The position numbers and the translations under genes were made by a program. DNA of 64,000 bases from Hyphomicrobiales bacterium (lineage in GTDB: Bacteria; Pseudomonadota; Alphaproteobacteria; Rhizobiales; Beijerinckiaceae): positions 1 through 64,000 of the forward strand of contig UBZM01000005.1 of assembly GCA_900470095.1 (NCBI GenBank), written 5' to 3'. This document shows, in pieces, positions 26,278 through 34,607 of this stretch. The stretch's first letter is position 1. Each line of letters starts with the position of its first letter. The notes under the pieces are model-generated. The model did no database searches. It was not told the origin of the DNA and worked only from the letters and a program-made list of their open reading frames with translations.

Positions 26278-27714
26278 ATGCCTCAGTCATCTGCCCTTCC
26301 GAGCGTCGTCCCCGGCGACCCGTCCTGGTGGTTCATCGAGGCCATCAGCGCTGAAGCAGGCCGGCCGGATTCAGCGCCCCTGTCGGGGAGCATCACGGTC
26401 GATGTGGCGATCGTCGGTGGCGGCTTCACTGGGCTGTGGACCGCGCTGGCCCTGAAGGAGCGGGCGCCCCAGCTCTCGATCGCGCTGATCGAGGCCTCGC
26501 GCTGCGGCTCGGGGGCAAGCGGCAAGAACGGCGGCAAGGTTTCGGGCTATTGGGGCTCGCTTGCCGGGATGGAAGGCAATATCGGCTCAGACGGCGCGCT
26601 GGCGGTCGCCCGCGCCGGAGCCCGCGCCCAGGACGCGATCCGCGCCTTCGCGACGGCTCCCGGTCGCGATGTCTGGTGGCGCGACGGCGCCAGCATCCGC
26701 GTCTCGGCCTCGCCGGCGCAGGATGCCAAGATCAAGGGTTATGTCGAGACCGCACGGCGTCTCGGCGTGCCGGATATGGCCCATGAGCTCTCGCCCGACG
26801 AGGTGGCTGCCTATTGCCGTTCGCCGGTCTTCCGCGGCGGTGTCTACCTGGCTGAGGGCGCAACCGTTCAGCCGGCCAGGCTGGCGCGCGAACTGCGGCG
26901 GGCCGTGATCGATGCCGGCGTTTCCGTCTTCGAGAACACCCCGATGGTCGCGCTCGATGCCGGCACGCCCAGCCGCCTGCGCACCCCGGACGGCGAGATC
27001 ATTGCCCGCGAAGTCGTGCTCGCCACCAATACCGAGCTGGCGACGCGTCCGGAGGTGAAACCGCATGTCAGCGTCTTCTCCTCCTTTGCACTGATGACCG
27101 ATCCAGCCCCCGAGAAGCTCGCCGCGATGGGCTGGACCCGCGATGAGGGGCTCGCGGATCTCAGGATGTTCGTCCACTATTTCCGCAAGACGGTCGACGG
27201 GCGCATCCTGATGGGCTCGGGCTCCGGTCCGATCAGCTTCGGCGGCAATGCGCGTGATCCGCGCCTGACCACCGACCTCGCCTCAGCCGCCAGGGCCGAG
27301 AAGGGGCTTCGCAGGCTGCTGCCGGGCTTCGCCAATGTCGGCATCGCCAAGATCTGGGGCGGTGGCATCGACGTCTCCTCCGATCGGTTGCCATTCTTCC
27401 GCACCGTGCCGGGTACGCGCATCCATTATGGCTGCGGCTATTCCGGCCATGGCGTGAACCCGACCTATATCGGCGGGCAATGCCTGGCCTCGCTGGTCCT
27501 GAATGCCAGGGACGACTGGGCGAGTCTGCCCTTGTGCACCCGCAGCCTTCCCTCGCTGCCGCCCGAGCCGTTCCGTGCCGTTGGCGGCCGGCTGGTGCGC
27601 TGGGGCATCATCGGATGCGAGGAGGCCGAGGAGAGGGCTGAGCGCCCCGGCTTGGGCATGAGCGCTGCGGCGGCGATCCCGAAACTCTTCGGCCTGCGCA
27701 TCGGCACGCGGTGA
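26278..27714 (+). CDS. FAD-dependent amine/amino-acid oxidoreductase (DAO family)
   Basis: This 478-residue protein has an N-terminal Rossmann FAD site, VAIVGGGFTGLWTALALKE (about residues 40-58), followed by the GSGASGKNGGKVSG loop typical of the gamma-glutamylputrescine oxidase-like DAO group. The C-terminal dinucleotide-binding part is YGCGYSGHGVNPTYIGGQ. It most likely oxidises an amine or amino acid brought in by the divergent ABC system and yields an imine for the RidA-like neighbour. I used the ATG at 26278; an in-frame GTG at 26236 lies just past the terminator hairpin. Confidence 0.9.
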   Translation: MPQSSALPSVVPGDPSWWFIEAISAEAGRPDSAPLSGSITVDVAIVGGGFTGLWTALALKERAPQLSIALIEASRCGSGASGKNGGKVSGYWGSLAGMEGNIGSDGALAVARAGARAQDAIRAFATAPGRDVWWRDGASIRVSASPAQDAKIKGYVETARRLGVPDMAHELSPDEVAAYCRSPVFRGGVYLAEGATVQPARLARELRRAVIDAGVSVFENTPMVALDAGTPSRLRTPDGEIIAREVVLATNTELATRPEVKPHVSVFSSFALMTDPAPEKLAAMGWTRDEGLADLRMFVHYFRKTVDGRILMGSGSGPISFGGNARDPRLTTDLASAARAEKGLRRLLPGFANVGIAKIWGGGIDVSSDRLPFFRTVPGTRIHYGCGYSGHGVNPTYIGGQCLASLVLNARDDWASLPLCTRSLPSLPPEPFRAVGGRLVRWGIIGCEEAEERAERPGLGMSAAAAIPKLFGLRIGTR

Positions 27715-27786
27715 GAGTCGCGCTCCGGCGCGCGCGTCACCTGCGTCCTGTGTGCTGCGGGAGGTCAGGCAGAGGCCGGGGACCGG

Positions 27787-28272
27787 CTAGCCCAGCCGGA
27801 CCTTGGCGACCTTGTCACGGTAATCGTCCTTGGGGTCGACGCCGAGCAGCATCTTGATCCCGGCCACCAGGTTGTTGGCGTTCTCCCAGATTTCGGCGCT
27901 GCTCGGGTCGAAGCGCAGCAGGGCGAGATTGGGATCCTCCTTGCCGCCTTCGAACCAGGCCGCAATGAAGCTGTTCCAAAGCCGGTCGATGACCTGACGG
28001 TCCATATCGATCATGAGATCGCCCTCGACCGAGACGAACAGGTCATGGCCCTTTGAGACCAGGCTGAAGGCTGCGGGCTTGCCGGCGGAGAGCGCCTTGA
28101 CCAGCTCGGTGTCGCGGGAGGCGAAGAACCATATCGGTCCGTGATCGGCCTCGAGCTGCGCCGTCATCGGGCGGGTATGGCCCTGCTCGGAGCCGGCGAG
28201 GCCAAGCATCACGGTCATGTCTGACTTCAGGGCTTTCCAGAATTTCGCTTCCAGTTCGCTTGGCGTCGGCAT
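27787..28272 (-). CDS. Pyridoxamine 5'-phosphate oxidase-like general stress protein
   Basis: This 161-residue flavin-reductase split-barrel protein is related to general stress protein 26. Typical segments are LEADHGPIWFFASRDTELV and FEGGKEDPNLALLRFDPSSAEIW. The ATG at 28272 follows AGGAGG, so the longer frame to 28368 was rejected. It lies in a group of stress-type genes (Gly-rich protein, PepSY-like protein, YciF). Flavin or pyridoxine-type cofactor binding is expected. Its substrate is unknown. Confidence 0.92.
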   Translation of the reverse strand: MPTPSELEAKFWKALKSDMTVMLGLAGSEQGHTRPMTAQLEADHGPIWFFASRDTELVKALSAGKPAAFSLVSKGHDLFVSVEGDLMIDMDRQVIDRLWNSFIAAWFEGGKEDPNLALLRFDPSSAEIWENANNLVAGIKMLLGVDPKDDYRDKVAKVRLG

Positions 28273-28368
28273 GGCATTCCTCCTGCTTCTGCGCGTTTGA
28301 ATGTCTGTGCTTGGAATGGCCGGGCGACGGCCATGGTCCAGCTGATCGGCACTGGCAAACCAGCGCAA

Positions 28369-28395
28369 AAACCCCGCGGCAAGGCCGCGGGGTTT
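28369..28395 (-). terminator. Hairpin terminator after the Gly-rich stress protein gene
   Basis: A perfect 12-bp stem (AAACCCCGCGGC, with its complement across a 3-nt loop) lies 12 nt after the stop of the gene ending at 28408. Read leftward it ends in TTTTT, a classic intrinsic terminator. It separates that gene from the flavin stress-protein gene. Confidence 0.85.
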
Positions 28396-28407
28396 CCGGT
28401 TCCGCCC

Positions 28408-28944
28408 TTAGACGACGGGCGGACGGTAGGGCGTGGCGGTCTCGTCGAAACGGCTCCAGCCGTCGGCGCGATATTCCGCCTCGCGGGTGCTGCGGTCGAT
28501 CGGCATGGCGCCATCCATGATGGCTTCGACGGTGGCTTCGTGCTCGGGCTCGGCCCTGACCGCGACGACCGAGCCGCCGCGGCGCACCGTCTCGGCATGA
28601 TATTCCGCTTCGGCCTTGTCGACGCCGGCGCTGGTGAAGGATCCGACGATCCCGCCGGCAGCCGCGCCTGCGACCGCTCCGGCCGCTGTCGAGGCTAACC
28701 AGCCGGCCGCCACCACCGGGCCGATGCCGGGAATCGCGAGAATGCCCAGGCCAGCGAGCAGGCCGGCCGCGCCGCCGACGCCGGCGCCGATGCCGGCGCC
28801 CTCGGCGGCGTTGCTCTCGGTTGATGTTTCGTCGCGACCGATGACGCTGATATCGCTGCTGGCGACGCCGGCCTCTTCCAGTCGGGCGACGACCGAGCGG
28901 GCGGTTTCATAGGTATCGTAGGAACGGGTGATGGTGCGGGTCAT
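28408..28944 (-). CDS. Gly/Ala-rich general stress (YflT/GSP17M-like) protein
   Basis: In this 178-residue protein, residues 1-45 form a heat-induced stress protein-like domain (YDTYETARSVVARLEEAGV, then DISVIGRDE). The middle (about 48-105) is a Gly/Ala-rich hydrophobic stretch that could insert in a membrane, and residues 105-150 repeat the small ferredoxin-like fold (GSVVAVRAEPEHEATVEAIM). It resembles GSP17M-like proteins seen in stress regulons. It has its own terminator. Confidence 0.85.
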   Translation of the reverse strand: MTRTITRSYDTYETARSVVARLEEAGVASSDISVIGRDETSTESNAAEGAGIGAGVGGAAGLLAGLGILAIPGIGPVVAAGWLASTAAGAVAGAAAGGIVGSFTSAGVDKAEAEYHAETVRRGGSVVAVRAEPEHEATVEAIMDGAMPIDRSTREAEYRADGWSRFDETATPYRPPVV

Positions 28945-29000
28945 GGTAGCCTCTTGTGCTGTGAGATCAGGATGCGCGGTGTGAGAAGGACATGGCCTGC

Positions 29001-29300
29001 TCAGTGGCGGACGATGTTGCCGCGATAATCGACGGAGACAGTGACCTTGGCGCCGGCATTCGTGGCCATGCCCTTCCAGACGCCGTCCTTGTCCTTCTTC
29101 AGACCGGTCACGTCCGAATAGCCATTGGCTTCAAGCCGGCTCTTGGCCTGCCCTTCGGTGAAGCTATTGGCGCCGGGAAGCGGGGCGTTCTTGTCCGCGT
29201 CGGCCTTTGGTGCCGGCATTGGTGACGTCGTCGAAGTCTGCGCGACGGCGCCGAAAGCAGTCACTGATGCGATCATCGAAACGATGAGAAGCTTTTTCAT
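29001..29300 (-). CDS. Exported PepSY-like small protein
   Basis: This 99-residue protein begins with a clean signal (KKLLIVSMIASVTAFGAVAQ). The mature part contains FTEGQAKSRLEANGYSDVTG, then LKKDKDGVWKG and VSVDYRGNI, the layout of small PepSY-domain periplasmic proteins. The ATG at 29300 has GGAG upstream; the frame continues to 29477 but overlaps the divergent yciF gene. Its function is unknown beyond the family link to inhibitor or binding roles. Confidence 0.88.
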   Translation of the reverse strand: MKKLLIVSMIASVTAFGAVAQTSTTSPMPAPKADADKNAPLPGANSFTEGQAKSRLEANGYSDVTGLKKDKDGVWKGMATNAGAKVTVSVDYRGNIVRH

Positions 29301-29455
29301 GATTATTCTCCGCAGGTTCGTGAGTGTACGGCCTGATGTCGGATCAACTGGCCTGACCGGCAGAGAGTTCCGTAAATAAATACTTCGTCCGGACGGAACA
29401 GACGGCTCCGTCGTCCGTTGGGCCAGCGCTATCCCGAAATCGCTGGAGAACAACC

Positions 29456-29959
29456 ATGGCCCCGACACCGAAGCCACTCGACGAGCTGTTCCACGACATG
29501 CTCAAGGACGTTTATTATGCCGAAAAGCAGATCCTGAAGGCGCTGCCGAAGATGGCCAAGGCTGCCACTTCGCCCGAGCTGAAGAAGGCGTTCGAGACGC
29601 ACAGGACCGAGACCGAAGGCCAGGTCGAACGCCTGAGCGAGGTCTTTGACCTGATCGGCAAGGCGCCCCGCGCCAAGACCTGCGACGCCATCCTCGGGAT
29701 TCTCGAGGAGGGCAAGGCCGTGATGGAAGACTATGCCGACAGCCCGGCCCTGGACGCGGGCCTCGTCGCCTCCGCGCAGGCGGTCGAGCATTACGAGATG
29801 GCGCGCTACGGCACCCTGAAGGCGTGGGCCCAGCAGCTCGGCCATAAGGATGCTGTCAAGCTGCTCGACGCGACCCTTGCCGAGGAGACCCGGACGGACA
29901 AGGCGCTGACGCAGCTTGGCGGCCCCGCCAATACTGCAGCTGTTGCCAAGGCGGCCTGA
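29456..29959 (+). CDS. yciF: YciF-family ferritin-like protein (DUF892)
   Basis: The 167-residue four-helix protein starts with LDELFHDMLKDVYYAEKQIL and contains THRTETEGQVERL and VEHYEMARYG, which supply the Glu/His residues of a di-iron site. It matches YciF/DUF892, a stress-induced group often in the same neighbourhoods as other general stress genes. It is divergent from the PepSY-like gene and is followed by a hairpin terminator. Confidence 0.94.
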   Translation: MAPTPKPLDELFHDMLKDVYYAEKQILKALPKMAKAATSPELKKAFETHRTETEGQVERLSEVFDLIGKAPRAKTCDAILGILEEGKAVMEDYADSPALDAGLVASAQAVEHYEMARYGTLKAWAQQLGHKDAVKLLDATLAEETRTDKALTQLGGPANTAAVAKAA

Positions 29960-29974
29960 GCGAACCGCCCATCA

Positions 29975-30001
29975 GGCCCCGACGGCAAGCCTGTCGGGGC
30001 C
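29975..30001 (+). terminator. Hairpin terminator after yciF
   Basis: A 9-bp stem (GGCCCCGAC with GTCGGGGCC) around a 9-nt loop, followed by GCTTTC, lies 15 nt past the yciF stop. It is a moderately strong intrinsic terminator. Confidence 0.65.
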
Positions 30002-30033
30002 GCTTTCATGCGTCGTTTACTGATCGGCAAGCT

Positions 30034-31275
30034 ATGTTCGAAGCTGACACCACTGAGCAGGACGATCTTCGCGGCGGACACCCGCCCTGGATGGCGGGTT
30101 TCAGGCGCAAGGTGCGCGTGACGCTCGACCGCAGCCTGCAATGCGACGTCCTCGTCATCGGCGCCGGCATCACAGGGGCACTTGTGGCGCAGCACCTGAC
30201 GCGGCTCGGGCACAAGGTCACCATGATCGACCGGGAGCGCGCCGGCTTCGGCAGCACGGCCGCCAGCACGGCGATGTTGCAATGGGAGATCGACTGTCCA
30301 CTTGGGGAGCTGACGGCTTTCTACGGCTTCGACCGCGCAGCCAACATCTATCGTCGCAGCCTGCAGGCTGTCTCGGGCCTCAAGTCGCTGGTCGACGAAC
30401 TCGCTCTCGGCTGCGCTTTCCGGCACCGAAGCTCGCTCTATATCGCGGGCGGCGGCGCCGGCGCTGGCGAACTCCTGGCCGAGCACCGGTTGCGCGAGCG
30501 CGCCGGCCTGCCCGGGGCCTATCTCGACTACTTCACCTTGAAGCGAGAGTTCGATTTCGACCGCGAGGCCGCGATCATCTCGCCCGGTTCCGCCGATGCC
30601 GACCCTTTGCTTCTGGCCCACGCCTTGATTGCGGATGCGCTGAGCCATGGCGCCGCGCTCTATGACGCCGAGGCGGTCGGCTACAACAGTTTCGGCCATG
30701 GCGTCGTCGTCGCGCTTGATAATGGTCACGAGATCCAGGCCCGGCAGGTCGTCCTGGCGACTGGCTATGTCATGCCCGATTTCGTCCGGACGGAGCTGCA
30801 CAAGACAGCATCGAGCTGGGCGATCGCAACGCCGCCTCAGGCGCCGGAGGCGCTCTGGCGCGACGGCGTCCTGATCTGGGAAGCGTCGGACGACTACCTC
30901 TATGCCCGCACCACCGGGGACAATCGCATCATTGTCGGGGGCGAGGACGATGAAGATGTTACCGAGCCCTCGGAGCGGGACGCATTGATGCCGGCCAAGG
31001 CCGAGGCGATCCTCATGAAGCTCAGGCTGCTGCGGCCGGCGGCAAACGCGACCGCGGAATTCGTCTGGTCGGGAGCGTTCGGCGAAACCTTGGACGGCTT
31101 GCCGTTGATAGGGCAGGTGCCCGGCTATCCCGCGATCTTCGCCGCCTACGGCTATGGTGGCAACGGCATCACCTTCAGCTTTCTCGCTTCGCGCATCCTG
31201 GCGAAGATGATTAGCGGGGATCGCGAGGATTGGTACGACGATCTCGCTATCGACCGGCCGTTGCCGATGGCGTGA
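30034..31275 (+). CDS. FAD-dependent oxidoreductase (DAO family)
   Basis: This 413-residue flavoprotein has an N-terminal FAD site CDVLVIGAGITGALVAQHL (about residues 37-55) with a downstream acidic ribose contact (TMIDRERAGFGSTAAS). The C-terminal FAD motif is FAAYGYGGNGITFSFLA. The fold is that of glycine or D-amino-acid oxidases, but the active-site substrate cannot be told. It is about 70 nt after yciF on the same strand, behind a terminator. It is distinct from the other DAO-family protein in this window (different N-terminal extension and motifs). Confidence 0.88.
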   Translation: MFEADTTEQDDLRGGHPPWMAGFRRKVRVTLDRSLQCDVLVIGAGITGALVAQHLTRLGHKVTMIDRERAGFGSTAASTAMLQWEIDCPLGELTAFYGFDRAANIYRRSLQAVSGLKSLVDELALGCAFRHRSSLYIAGGGAGAGELLAEHRLRERAGLPGAYLDYFTLKREFDFDREAAIISPGSADADPLLLAHALIADALSHGAALYDAEAVGYNSFGHGVVVALDNGHEIQARQVVLATGYVMPDFVRTELHKTASSWAIATPPQAPEALWRDGVLIWEASDDYLYARTTGDNRIIVGGEDDEDVTEPSERDALMPAKAEAILMKLRLLRPAANATAEFVWSGAFGETLDGLPLIGQVPGYPAIFAAYGYGGNGITFSFLASRILAKMISGDREDWYDDLAIDRPLPMA

Positions 31276-31463
31276 GATCCGATGAAGCGGCAGCCATGAT
31301 CTTGTGCGGCTGGACGCTTGTGCACGCCGTCTGCCCCCTGCACGACGCGCATGATTTTCACGGCAATACGGCGCCTCGCTGCTTTCCGCGACTGAGGCAA
31401 TGATGCCGAGTCCCTCTTGTCTTTCATCTTTTAGCATCCATATACCATCCATATGGATGGTAT
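31276..31463 (+). promoter_or_regulatory. Promoter region of the ribbon-helix-helix regulator operon
   Basis: This short intergenic region ends in a long palindrome (31433-31472) that runs across the first codons of the next gene. A TATA-rich segment within the palindrome (TATACC, TATATG) could serve as a -10 element, which would put the operator directly on the promoter. Confidence 0.5.
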
Positions 31464-31472
31464 ATGGATGCT
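31433..31472. promoter_or_regulatory. Perfect 40-bp palindrome, likely RHH-repressor operator
   Basis: The 20-nt half AGCATCCATATACCATCCAT is followed at once by its exact complement, so the 40 bp read the same on both strands. Inside each half the element ATCCATA/ATCCAT occurs twice, giving four spaced contact sites, which suits a tetrameric ribbon-helix-helix repressor. The palindrome covers the ATG at 31464 and stops just before the second candidate start at 31476. Confidence 0.8.
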
Positions 31473-31868
31473 GAAATGAAAACGCCCGATAGCGAGAAAC
31501 TCACGCTCAATCTCGGCTTCGTCGATCTCGGGCGCATCGACCTGCTCGTCAGGGACGGCTTCTATTCAAACCGCTCGGACTTCATTCGCACCGCGGTCAG
31601 AAACCAGCTTTCGACCCATGCCGATGTCGCGGCGCAGGCGACGACGCGGCTGTCACTCGAGCTTGGCCTGCGCGTCTTCACAAGGCGCGATCTCGAAGCG
31701 GCCAAGGCCGCAGGAGAACGCCTGGAAATTCGCGTGCTCGGCCTCGCTGTCATTGAACCGGACGTCTCCCCCGAACTCGCCAGGGAGACGATCGCCTCCC
31801 TGACGGTGCTCGGCGCGCTGCATGCCTCTCCCGAAATCAAGGCTGCCCTGTCCGACAGGCTGGCATGA
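31464..31868 (+). CDS. Ribbon-helix-helix (CopG-type) transcriptional regulator
   Basis: In this 134-residue protein, residues 10-55 match a ribbon-helix-helix DNA-binding domain: the strand KLTLNLGFVDLGRIDLLV, then helices GFYSNRSDFIRTAVRNQL. The rest (about 60-134) is a regulatory domain of unknown type with EIRVLGLAVIEPDVSPELA. It overlaps the esterase gene by 4 nt (ATGA) and starts inside a 40-bp palindrome, a setting for autoregulation. The ATG at 31476 is an equally possible start and would leave the whole palindrome untranslated. Confidence 0.88.
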   Translation: MDAEMKTPDSEKLTLNLGFVDLGRIDLLVRDGFYSNRSDFIRTAVRNQLSTHADVAAQATTRLSLELGLRVFTRRDLEAAKAAGERLEIRVLGLAVIEPDVSPELARETIASLTVLGALHASPEIKAALSDRLA

Positions 31869-32989
31869 AAAGGCTGACACACATGACCATGCACCTCCGC
31901 TCCGCCGTTGGCGAAGCCATGACACGCCTCAGGAGTGCCGATGTTGCGGGGGCGACCGCGGCCCTGCAGCGCGCGCTCTCCGGGCGGCCTGCTCAATCCC
32001 CGCAGCGTCCTGACGATAGCGAGGGGGGCGGGGGCGAGGCGACGGCTCATGCCCGGCGCGGCCTCGGCGACATCCTGCAATCGCTGCGAAGCGAGCGGGC
32101 GCGCTTCGCCGATCAGCCCGGCCCGGCGCGTCGCCAGCCTGGCCCGGCAGAGGAGGACGAGCGCTTTCGCTCGCGCAGCTTTCGCAACGCCGCCGGAGCG
32201 TTGGCCTACAAGCTCTACGTGCCGGCGGATCATGCCGGCCGGGAACCCGCTCTCGTCGTGATGCTGCATGGCTGCACGCAGGACCCCGATGATTTTGCGC
32301 GGGGAACCCGGATGAACCGGCTCGCCGACGAGTTTGGCATCATCGTCGCCTATCCCCACCAACCACGTTCGGCCAACGCCCAGGGCTGCTGGAACTGGTT
32401 CGATCCGCGCCATCAGCAGCGCGGAACGGGAGAGCCGGCGGTTCTCGCGGGCTTGGCCCAGGAACTCGCCGCCGAGTTCGGCATCGATCACGCGCGGGTC
32501 TTTGTCGCCGGCCTGTCTGCGGGCGGCGCGATGGCCGATGTGCTGTCCTCGACCTATCCTGACATCTTTGCGGCCGCCGGCATTCATTCCGGCCTTCCCC
32601 ACGGGGCCGCAAGCGACGTCATGTCGGCCTTCGCGGCGATGAAGGGCAACGCGAAGACGCCATCCCGGGCGAGGGCAAACGCCAGCCGGCAGATTATCTT
32701 CCACGGCACGGCCGATGCCACGGTTCACCCCTCCAACGGCGAGACGCTGTTTGCTCGGGCACGGGCTCGCGGTGGTGAAATGGCGGAGTTGATGACCGAT
32801 ACCGTCGTCAACGGCCGGCATGTCACGCGCACGCTGGTCGGGCCCGCCCATGGCCCCGCCACCACGGAATACTGGCTGGTCCAGGGGGCCGGCCACGCCT
32901 GGTCCGGCGGGGACGGGACGGGAAGCTTCACCGATGCGTCGGGGCCGGAGGCTTCGCGCGAGATGATCCGGTTCTTCCTGGAAACCTGA
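31865..32989 (+). CDS. PHB depolymerase-family esterase
   Basis: This 374-residue alpha/beta hydrolase of the poly(3-hydroxybutyrate) depolymerase/LpqC esterase family has VMLHGCTQDPDDFARGTRMN at the oxyanion side, the nucleophile elbow GLSAGG, the catalytic Asp in HGTADATVHP and the catalytic His in GAGHAWSGG. Residues 1-100 form a polar linker-like extension without a signal peptide, so a cytoplasmic role is likely. It is translationally coupled to the RHH regulator, which probably controls it. Another PHB-related gene, a phasin, lies at 58886. Confidence 0.93.
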   Translation: MKRLTHMTMHLRSAVGEAMTRLRSADVAGATAALQRALSGRPAQSPQRPDDSEGGGGEATAHARRGLGDILQSLRSERARFADQPGPARRQPGPAEEDERFRSRSFRNAAGALAYKLYVPADHAGREPALVVMLHGCTQDPDDFARGTRMNRLADEFGIIVAYPHQPRSANAQGCWNWFDPRHQQRGTGEPAVLAGLAQELAAEFGIDHARVFVAGLSAGGAMADVLSSTYPDIFAAAGIHSGLPHGAASDVMSAFAAMKGNAKTPSRARANASRQIIFHGTADATVHPSNGETLFARARARGGEMAELMTDTVVNGRHVTRTLVGPAHGPATTEYWLVQGAGHAWSGGDGTGSFTDASGPEASREMIRFFLET

Positions 32990-33110
32990 CGGGATCGTCT
33001 CTTCTCGCATGCTGGCGGGTAGGGCGCGGGAAAAAGCCCCCGATCTCGAAGCCGCGTGGCTGATAAGGAAGCTTCTGGCAAACGCCCGCGCCGCTGGCCG
33101 CCCGAACCGG

Positions 33111-33419
33111 TCAATGGTGCCAATTCTGCGGCGCGGCAGGCAGATCCCCTGTCACATCGACATGGGCGACGCCGCGTGTCGGCGGAAACTCCCGATAAGT
33201 GAAACGGAGATCGAGCAGATGACCATCATCGGTCAGCAACTGCACATCCGTGTGACCGAACACGGTCTTGAGTGCGGGAAAGGCCAGCCGAAGCTCGCCA
33301 CAACTGGTGACCCCGATGGGATCCTGGAAAAAGCCTTCAAAATCGTAGGACGCACGGCCGATCTTGACGCCGTGGCTCAGGAGGGCACCGCGCCCCGAGA
33401 TTCCACCGAGATAACGCAT
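33111..33419 (-). CDS. Small protein of unknown function, paralogue of the gene at 33982-34290
   Basis: This 102-residue protein has LLTDDGHLLDLRFTYREFP and the phrase GRASYDFEGFF. Read beside the protein at 33982-34290 it shares the pattern (R)xASYxF, a Cys-Gly pair, a central hydrophobic stretch and DDGxxxDL, so the two look like diverged duplicates. No signal or membrane segment is evident. It is the last of four small leftward genes. The family is not recognised. Confidence 0.65.
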   Translation of the reverse strand: MRYLGGISGRGALLSHGVKIGRASYDFEGFFQDPIGVTSCGELRLAFPALKTVFGHTDVQLLTDDGHLLDLRFTYREFPPTRGVAHVDVTGDLPAAPQNWHH

Positions 33420-33450
33420 GATCGTTTCACTTCACGGTTCATAGGCGGGA

Positions 33451-33711
33451 CTAAGCCTGCTTATCCTTCTCCAGCGCGGCTGTAAGTTCGATCGGATCCA
33501 CGAGGATGATTTGCGAGGAGCCGCGTGAGAATTCGATGGCCGGGATCTGCAGCATCGTGGCGGTGCGGCGGAAGGCACGGAACGACAGCCCGACGATCTC
33601 TTCCTCGTCGGTGACAACGCGATAGGTGCCGGCCGGCTGAGGATGCGACAGGGCACTCAACCTGAAGGGGTGGCTGAAGGTGATCTCCGTTTCAGTGGTC
33701 CGGTCCGTCAT
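33451..33711 (-). CDS. Small protein of unknown function
   Basis: This 86-residue soluble protein begins MTDRTTETEITFSHPFRLSA and contains PAGTYRVVTDEEEIVGLSF and FRRTATMLQIPA. The pattern suggests a small beta-rich fold. The ATG at 33711 follows AGGTGCGG weakly. It is the third of four co-directional small genes, 31 nt before the next. I recall no assigned function for this type. Confidence 0.65.
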   Translation of the reverse strand: MTDRTTETEITFSHPFRLSALSHPQPAGTYRVVTDEEEIVGLSFRAFRRTATMLQIPAIEFSRGSSQIILVDPIELTAALEKDKQA

Positions 33712-33776
33712 GATCCGCACCTGTCATCCCTGCCGATGATATCAGGGTCGCCCGCTCGACTGTCAGAGCGCCGCAG

Positions 33777-33998
33777 CTATTTCAGGTTGCCGAAAGGGGT
33801 CACTTGCGTGACGCCGGCCCGGATCTGGAACTCTTCGATGGCGCGCTCGTGACCATCGGCCCCCCGCACCCGGTATTGCCGTTGTCCGTTTTCGCTCGCC
33901 GGAAGCACCCGCAGGATCTCGTATTGTCCAAGCCCGGTCCTGTCGAGGAAGCCGAAGGCCAGGCTGATGACATCGCCTGCCTTATAGTCGGTTGTCAT
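33777..33998 (-). CDS. Small protein of unknown function
   Basis: This 73-residue protein starts MTTDYKAGDVISLAFGFLDR and has QYEILRVLPASENGQRQYRV and GADGHERAIEEFQI. The layout suggests a small SH3-like beta barrel. The ATG at 33998 has a good ribosome site (AAGGAAA), so the longer frame to 34040 was rejected. It overlaps the preceding small gene by 17 nt, which indicates coupling. Confidence 0.7.
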   Translation of the reverse strand: MTTDYKAGDVISLAFGFLDRTGLGQYEILRVLPASENGQRQYRVRGADGHERAIEEFQIRAGVTQVTPFGNLK

Positions 33999-34290
33999 GA
34001 CGTGTTTCCTTGATGCCCGATCCATTGCGCGCCTCTTCATTCGCCGGTGAAGCCAGATGACCGATGAACACCGCCCCGTCGTCGCGATGGCCCATGATCA
34101 GAAGGTCCACGAAATCTCCGTCATCCCGGATCAGATGGATCGGAAAGGCGAACTGCAGTGGGTCTGTCCGGCTCAGGTTCGCGGCAAAATGCCCGGAACA
34201 CATGTCCGTGGCATTGAGTGACGGTCTGAAGCTGTACGATGCCGGCTGACGCGTGCCGTCGCGCCAGATGATCTGGCCATTGCCTTGCAA
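33982..34290 (-). CDS. Small protein of unknown function (start uncertain)
   Basis: This 102-residue protein contains GQIIWRDGTRQPASYSFRPS and LIRDDGDFVDLLIMGHRDDG and resembles the protein at 33111-33419. The first codon used here is TTG at 34290, with no clear ribosome site. The frame stays open about 80 nt further upstream (translating to HWIFVLQG just before), with no ATG or GTG, so the true start is unclear and the gene may be 5'-degraded. It heads four co-directional small genes. Confidence 0.55.
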   Translation of the reverse strand: MQGNGQIIWRDGTRQPASYSFRPSLNATDMCSGHFAANLSRTDPLQFAFPIHLIRDDGDFVDLLIMGHRDDGAVFIGHLASPANEEARNGSGIKETRHDNRL

Positions 34291-34607
34291 GACGAAAATC
34301 CAGTGTCGGCCGGCACCACATCGGCGCCGCGACTCGCTCTCGGTCCATTTTGAAGGGAGGCGACAATTAACTACGCGCCTCTTTTAGTAAATATGCAAGC
34401 GTCAAGGCCGCGTCATCTTAGCACATCGACCAGAGTAGGGCTAAAATCTCTTCACTGCACCATTCTTTGCTCGGTTTGGTTTTGCTGAGCGAAGGTGTGG
34501 TGCATGAAAGGGGGTGACGCTTACTCTGAGAAAGCCAACCCGCGATCTTCTCCAAGCCTGCTCGCGCCCGTTGGCCGCTCCCCGAGAGCCCGTGCCTGAA
34601 CGAGATC
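34291..34607. other. Intergenic region between the small-gene cluster and the GH130 gene
   Basis: This 317-bp region lies between two leftward units. An AT-rich patch at about 34,360-34,400 could be the promoter of the small-gene cluster. No gene, clear terminator or repeat was recognised in the rest. Confidence 0.4.

Noticed and set aside
29806..31452. 548-codon leftward frame antisense to the second FAD oxidoreductase
   Set aside because: The sense strand has both FAD motifs, and the antisense frame is an artefact of GC-rich third positions.
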